64,000 nucleotides of DNA from Marinobacterium_D sp050908845. GTDB taxonomy: Bacteria > Pseudomonadota > Gammaproteobacteria > Pseudomonadales > Balneatricaceae. The DNA lies in the NCBI RefSeq assembly GCF_050908845.1, contig NZ_CP194171.1, forward strand, positions 4,216,001 to 4,280,000. The letters run 5' to 3'. A program made the translations under genes and the position numbers. Below the pieces are notes generated by a model. The model was not told the DNA's origin and did no database searches. It saw only the letters and a program-made list of their open reading frames with translations. Shown here piece after piece: positions 60,257-64,000 of the stretch (position 1 is its first letter; every line of letters starts with the position of its first letter).

Positions 60257-61498
60257 ATGTCCAACCCAGAGTTGACGCCAGACGAGATCAGGCAGGCCGA
60301 CCGCAACATCCGCCGCCGCAAATGGTTGGCGATCTTTTTCGTCGCGCCGCTGCTGCTGTTTATCTTCGTCACTTTTGTCGCCCCGATCGGGACGATGCTG
60401 TACCGCAGCTTCTACCACCCCACCGTCGCCGAGCTGATACCCGATACGCTGGCGCAACTGGATGACTGGAGCGAAGAATCCGGGGAGCTGCCGCCGACGG
60501 CCGCGCTCAACACCTTCGCCGTGGAACTGCAGACCCTGGCCGGCGAGCGCCGCTCCGGCAAACTGGCCGAAGAGATCAACCGCGCCTATCCCGGTGCCTC
60601 CAGCCTGATCAAGTCCACCGCACGCAAGGTGCGCCGCGTGGATCTCGCCGAGCTGCAAAGCAGTGGTGGCCAACTGGTACTGGATGCAAACAAGAAGTGG
60701 TTAGACGTAAACGTCTGGCGGGCGATGAAAAAGTCGGGGTCCGTCATCAAGGATGACTTCTACCTCACCGCCCTCGACCTGGAGCGCAATCCCCAGGGCG
60801 AGATCGTACAGCGGGATACCCAGATCTACCTGGATCTGTACTGGAAAAGTCTCAAGATCGCTTTCTACATCACCGCACTGACCGCGCTGATCGGCTTTCC
60901 GCTGGCCTGGTACCTGGCCAACGCGCCCTCGCGGATCGCCAATACACTGATGATTTTCGTGCTGCTGCCGTTCTGGACCTCGCTGCTGGTACGTACCACG
61001 GCCTGGATCGCACTGCTGCAGACCAACGGCGTGATCAACTCCACGCTGATGTCACTGCATATCATCGATGAGCCGCTGGAGCTGTTATACACCCAGTTCG
61101 CCACGGTAATCGCGATGACCCACATACTGATGCCGTTCATGATCCTGCCGCTGTACAGCGTCATGAAGGGGATAGATCCAAGCTACTTCCGTGCCGCCCT
61201 GTCGCTGGGCGCCAAGCCGATTCCGGCGTTTATTCGCATCTACCTGCCGATGACCGTACCGGGTCTCAGCGCCGGCGCACTGCTGGTGTTCATCATCTCC
61301 ATCGGCTACTACATCACCCCCGCGCTGGTCGGTGGTACCGAGGGGCAGATGATCTCCAACATCATCGCCTTCCACATGCAGTCGTCCAACAACTGGGAGC
61401 TTGCCGCCGCGCTTGGTTCCCTGCTGCTACTGCTGATCACCCTGCTCTACTGGCTGTATGACCGCCTGGTGGGCATCAGTAACCTGAAGCTGGGCTGA
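60257..61498 (+). CDS. potB: Polyamine-type ABC permease 1 (PotB-like)
   Basis: A 413-residue permease. The first helix (about 30-50) is followed by an unusually long region before the second (about residues 55-190), which has few hydrophobic stretches and is probably periplasmic. Then come about five helices with the ATPase-docking loop FRAALSLGAKPIPAFIRIYLPMTVPGLSAGALLVF. Typical PotB/PotH proteins are 275-320 residues; the extra region accounts for the added length. Confidence 0.88.
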   Translation: MSNPELTPDEIRQADRNIRRRKWLAIFFVAPLLLFIFVTFVAPIGTMLYRSFYHPTVAELIPDTLAQLDDWSEESGELPPTAALNTFAVELQTLAGERRSGKLAEEINRAYPGASSLIKSTARKVRRVDLAELQSSGGQLVLDANKKWLDVNVWRAMKKSGSVIKDDFYLTALDLERNPQGEIVQRDTQIYLDLYWKSLKIAFYITALTALIGFPLAWYLANAPSRIANTLMIFVLLPFWTSLLVRTTAWIALLQTNGVINSTLMSLHIIDEPLELLYTQFATVIAMTHILMPFMILPLYSVMKGIDPSYFRAALSLGAKPIPAFIRIYLPMTVPGLSAGALLVFIISIGYYITPALVGGTEGQMISNIIAFHMQSSNNWELAAALGSLLLLLITLLYWLYDRLVGISNLKLG

Positions 61499-61511
61499 GG
61501 AGTGCATTGAG

Positions 61512-62366
61512 ATGGGTAAGTTTCCACGTTATTTCACAATCTGGCAGAAGCTGGGCCTGTCCGGCGTCAAGCTGACCGCCTACCTGGTACTGCTGTTCCT
61601 GATGGCGCCGATCCTGGTGATCATCCCGCTGTCGTTCAACGCCGAGCCCTTTTTCACCTTCACCGACGGCATGCTGGCGCTGGACCCCAACGCCTACTCG
61701 ACCAAGTGGTACGAGGAGATCCTTGCCGACCAGAAATGGATCCTGGCGATCAAGAACAGCTTCTACATCGGCCTGATGGCGACGCTGATCGCCACGGTGC
61801 TCGGCACCACCGCCGCCATCGGCCTGAGCAGCGGCCAGATGCCGTTCCAGCGTATGATCATGGCACTGCTGCTGTCGCCGATGATCGTACCGCTGATCAT
61901 CACCGCGGCGGGCATGTTCTTCTTCTACACCCAGCTGGATATCGCCGGTAGCTACATCGGCGTGATTCTGGCCCACGCCGCCCTGGGTACGCCCTTTGTG
62001 GTGATCACGGTGAACGCGGCGCTGGCGGGGTTCGATTATTCGCTGGTGCGCGCCTCCCTGGGGATGGGCGCCAAGCCGGTCTACACCTTCTTCAAGGTGA
62101 TCATGCCGCTGATCCGCCCCGGCGTTATCTCCGGTGCCCTGTTCGCTTTTGTCACCTCCTTTGACGAGGTGATCGTGGTGCTCTTCCTGGCGGGTCCCGA
62201 ACAGCGCACCATTCCGCGCCAGATGTTCTCCGGCCTGCGCGAGGAGATCAACCCGACCATCCTTGCCGTGGCCACCCTGCTGGTGATCATCTCCGGTCTG
62301 CTGCTGCTGACCATGGAATACCTGCGCGCCCGCGGTGAGAACATGCGTCTTGGCGCGATCGAATAA
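61512..62366 (+). CDS. potC: Polyamine-type ABC permease 2 (PotC-like)
   Basis: A 284-residue permease with about six helices. The docking loop is VRASLGMGAKPVYTFFKVIMPLIRPGVISGALFAF. It starts 13 bases after potB, with GAGGAG upstream, and is followed by a strong terminator, so it ends the operon. Confidence 0.9.
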   Translation: MGKFPRYFTIWQKLGLSGVKLTAYLVLLFLMAPILVIIPLSFNAEPFFTFTDGMLALDPNAYSTKWYEEILADQKWILAIKNSFYIGLMATLIATVLGTTAAIGLSSGQMPFQRMIMALLLSPMIVPLIITAAGMFFFYTQLDIAGSYIGVILAHAALGTPFVVITVNAALAGFDYSLVRASLGMGAKPVYTFFKVIMPLIRPGVISGALFAFVTSFDEVIVVLFLAGPEQRTIPRQMFSGLREEINPTILAVATLLVIISGLLLLTMEYLRARGENMRLGAIE

Positions 62367-62381
62367 AATGTTAAAAAACGC

Positions 62382-62423
62382 AAAAAGCCCGGACGCTGCC
62401 TGACAGCGCCCGGGCTTTTTCAC
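62382..62423. terminator. Bidirectional terminator after the pot operon
   Basis: AAAAAGCCCGG and CCGGGCTTTTT with inner CGCTG/CAGCG pairs, flanked by A and T runs. Strong on the plus strand, possibly also on the minus strand for putA. Confidence 0.9.
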
Positions 62424-62687
62424 GGAACGTCGATCTGCCCTTTTGGACTCGCCGCGTTCCTCTATAGGCTCAGTCCAAGTTCAATAAAGGGGCATATGCC
62501 TCAATTGGACGAGCGGATAAAACTGCCCTCTTCATCTGACTCTATCGCAACCGACACATCAGCTTCCTTACTCTGTGCTTCCCCGTCCTGCAACGCGCCA
62601 ACGCTGTTCATCTATACCTCTGAATTAAATTCACTAATGCTTATTTTTATTGGTGCCGAATTTTAACGTCACGGCCTTTGGCCTGAC
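62424..62687. other. Intergenic region before putA
   Basis: 264 bases without a supported gene. A GTCCAA/TTGGAC inverted repeat brackets about 62474-62508. At 62668-62687 a small hairpin (GTCA-GGCC / GGCC-TGAC) abuts the putA stop and could be its terminator, though its T run is short. Confidence 0.4.
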
Positions 62688-64000
62688 TTACTCAGATGCG
62701 GCGATCAGACTTGCATTACCGCCAGCAGCCGTCGTATCGACACAGAGGTGGCGCTCGATCACGTAGCGTTCGGCCAGCAGGTGCTCGGTCAGCAGCGGCA
62801 GCAGGGCTCCGCTGCGCTCGGCCAGCGCCTGGCGGTACTCCTTCAGCATGTCGGGTCCTGCACAGCTGATCACCGCGTCGAAACCGCTGGCGAGAATCAG
62901 CGCCTCCGGTTGCAGCACGCCATCAATACCGATCACCGGTAGCCCGGCTTCGGCGGCCCCTGCAAGCGCAGTAGCAGCGCCCGGGGCGATAACAACCGCC
63001 TTGTTGCCCTGGGAGAGCGCCACGACCGCCTGTTCCAGCGCTGTCGTACTGTCCGGGCCCAGGCAGAGAATCAATCCACGTGGGCAGTTGGACAGGCGGT
63101 TCAACTCGCCGGTCGGTCCCGGCAGCAGCTCAGGTTCCGCATCCAGCGCCGCTGGCGCCTTGGGGAAAAACGGCTTGAGCGCAGCGCCACGGGCCTCCAC
63201 ATCCGGAGCCTCAACATCGGCAAGCTGGCTGAGCCCAGCCTTCAGCTTATCGGCACCTACAACGACGGCCGCGTCGGCAGCGTCACACGGAGAAACGGCG
63301 CTGTTCTTGAAACGGCGCACATAGTGCGGACCGCCCGCTTTCGGCCCGGTACCGGACAGGCCTTCACCACCGAACGGCTGGGAGCCAACAATGGCGCCGA
63401 TCTGGTTACGGTTCACGTAGGTGTTACCCACCTTGATCCGGTTGACGATGCGGTTCACACGGCTGTCCACACGGGTGTGCAGACCGAAGGTCAGACCGAA
63501 GCCCTTGGCGTTGATATCGTCCACCACCTTGATCAGCTCATTGGCTTCAAAGGTAGCCACGTGCAGTACCGGGCCGAAGATCTCCTCTTCGAGTTCTTCG
63601 ATACCGTCCAGGCGGATCACCGTCGGCGCCACAAAGATCCCCTCTTGCGGCTTCGCCAGGGACTTCAGCACCCGGCCTTTCTGGGCGAACTTCTCGCAAT
63701 GGTTCTCGATCTTCGCCTGGGCGACCTTGTCGATCACCGGCCCCACATCGGTGGAGAGCTCCCAGGGATTACCCATACGCAGCTCATCCATGGCCCCGAA
63801 CAGCATCTCCAGCAGATGATCAGCGATATCTTTCTGCACGTAGAGCATGCGCAGCGCAGAGCAGCGCTGGCCGGCACTCTGGAAAGAGGACGCCAGCACA
63901 TCGCGCACCACCTGTTCCGGCAGTGCCGTGGAGTCAACGATCATGGCGTTGAGACCGCCGGTTTCCGCCACCAATGGAGCATCGGGCGCCATTTTCTCCG
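62688..64000 (-). CDS. putA: PutA C-terminal part: P5C dehydrogenase and tail (partial)
   Basis: The last 437 or so residues of a bifunctional proline dehydrogenase/P5C dehydrogenase, cut by the right edge. The aldehyde-dehydrogenase core is evident: VAETGGLNAMIVDSTALPEQVV, the catalytic Cys in SFQSAGQRCSALRMLYVQ, EEEIFGPVLHVATF and GNTYVNRNQIGAIVGSQPFGGEGLSGTGPKAGG. The C-terminal stretch (about 250-435), with GLILCLGPDSTTALEQAV and LTEHLLAERYVIERHLCVDTTAAGGNASL, is the usual PutA tail and rules out a stand-alone P5C dehydrogenase. It would degrade proline to glutamate. The start and proline dehydrogenase part lie outside. Confidence 0.93.
   Translation of the reverse strand, partial: EKMAPDAPLVAETGGLNAMIVDSTALPEQVVRDVLASSFQSAGQRCSALRMLYVQKDIADHLLEMLFGAMDELRMGNPWELSTDVGPVIDKVAQAKIENHCEKFAQKGRVLKSLAKPQEGIFVAPTVIRLDGIEELEEEIFGPVLHVATFEANELIKVVDDINAKGFGLTFGLHTRVDSRVNRIVNRIKVGNTYVNRNQIGAIVGSQPFGGEGLSGTGPKAGGPHYVRRFKNSAVSPCDAADAAVVVGADKLKAGLSQLADVEAPDVEARGAALKPFFPKAPAALDAEPELLPGPTGELNRLSNCPRGLILCLGPDSTTALEQAVVALSQGNKAVVIAPGAATALAGAAEAGLPVIGIDGVLQPEALILASGFDAVISCAGPDMLKEYRQALAERSGALLPLLTEHLLAERYVIERHLCVDTTAAGGNASLIAASE

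Overview
This window is about 60% GC, densely packed chromosomal DNA from a gammaproteobacterium. The gene content points to the Pseudomonadales/Oceanospirillales side, with a Marinobacterium-like bacterium as my best guess: the long-form DapD, a LetB with seven MCE domains whose LetA partner is split in two, the MsrB-MsrA fusion, the peroxiredoxin-glutaredoxin fusion, the PotA-D-B-C order and CCA-encoding tRNA genes. The genus is an inference from gene style, not from any search. I see no transposase, phage gene, rRNA or CRISPR array.

Layout, 1-13 kb: arfB (cut by the left edge) and msrBA, a membrane-anchored C13 (legumain-like) peptidase, and an ArgD-type aminotransferase whose stop codon lies inside a REP-like element. 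A sulfur block follows: sulfite dehydrogenase sorA with its cytochrome c, a DsrE-like protein, an SsuABC/TauABC-type importer and a divergent TauE/SafE exporter. Then come a PfpI/DJ-1 protein and small conserved proteins (DUF4870, DUF3750, YaiI, DnaJ-related). 13-18 kb: a giant DUF2339 membrane protein, small unknown genes and an AT-rich stretch with one small orphan gene. 18-31 kb: slyD-like, pdxH, a LetA/LetB lipid-transport operon with a lipoprotein, a glycerate-kinase-like gene with a hydrolase, an RND efflux pair and fumC.

31-42 kb: a HAD phosphatase, a glycerophosphodiesterase, the lysine/diaminopimelate run dapC-(ArsC-like)-dapD-dapE with a terminator-like hairpin before dapE, rlmA, a ZntB-type transporter, a DMT exporter and greB. 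42-51 kb: a four-gene tRNA operon (Lys, Lys, Asn, Ser), a periplasmic-binding lipoprotein overlapping a PAS/GGDEF/EAL sensor, an NlpC/P60 lipoprotein, a peroxiredoxin-glutaredoxin with a well matched OxyR-like half-site upstream, and a DEAD-box helicase.

51-64 kb: an acetyl/succinyl-CoA transferase, a hairpin-rich non-coding stretch ending in a strong terminator, an MgtC/DUF4010 membrane protein, a Lon-like protease with an unusual P-loop, a USP-like protein, a DraT-type ADP-ribosyltransferase without DraG or nitrogenase genes nearby, a complete polyamine-type ABC transporter, and the C-terminal part of PutA cut by the right edge.

Most of the window is housekeeping. The points most worth a second look are the orphan draT beside the Lon-like gene, the binding-protein/c-di-GMP sensor pair, the membrane C13 peptidase, the OxyR-like site, and two clusters of DnaA-box-like motifs.
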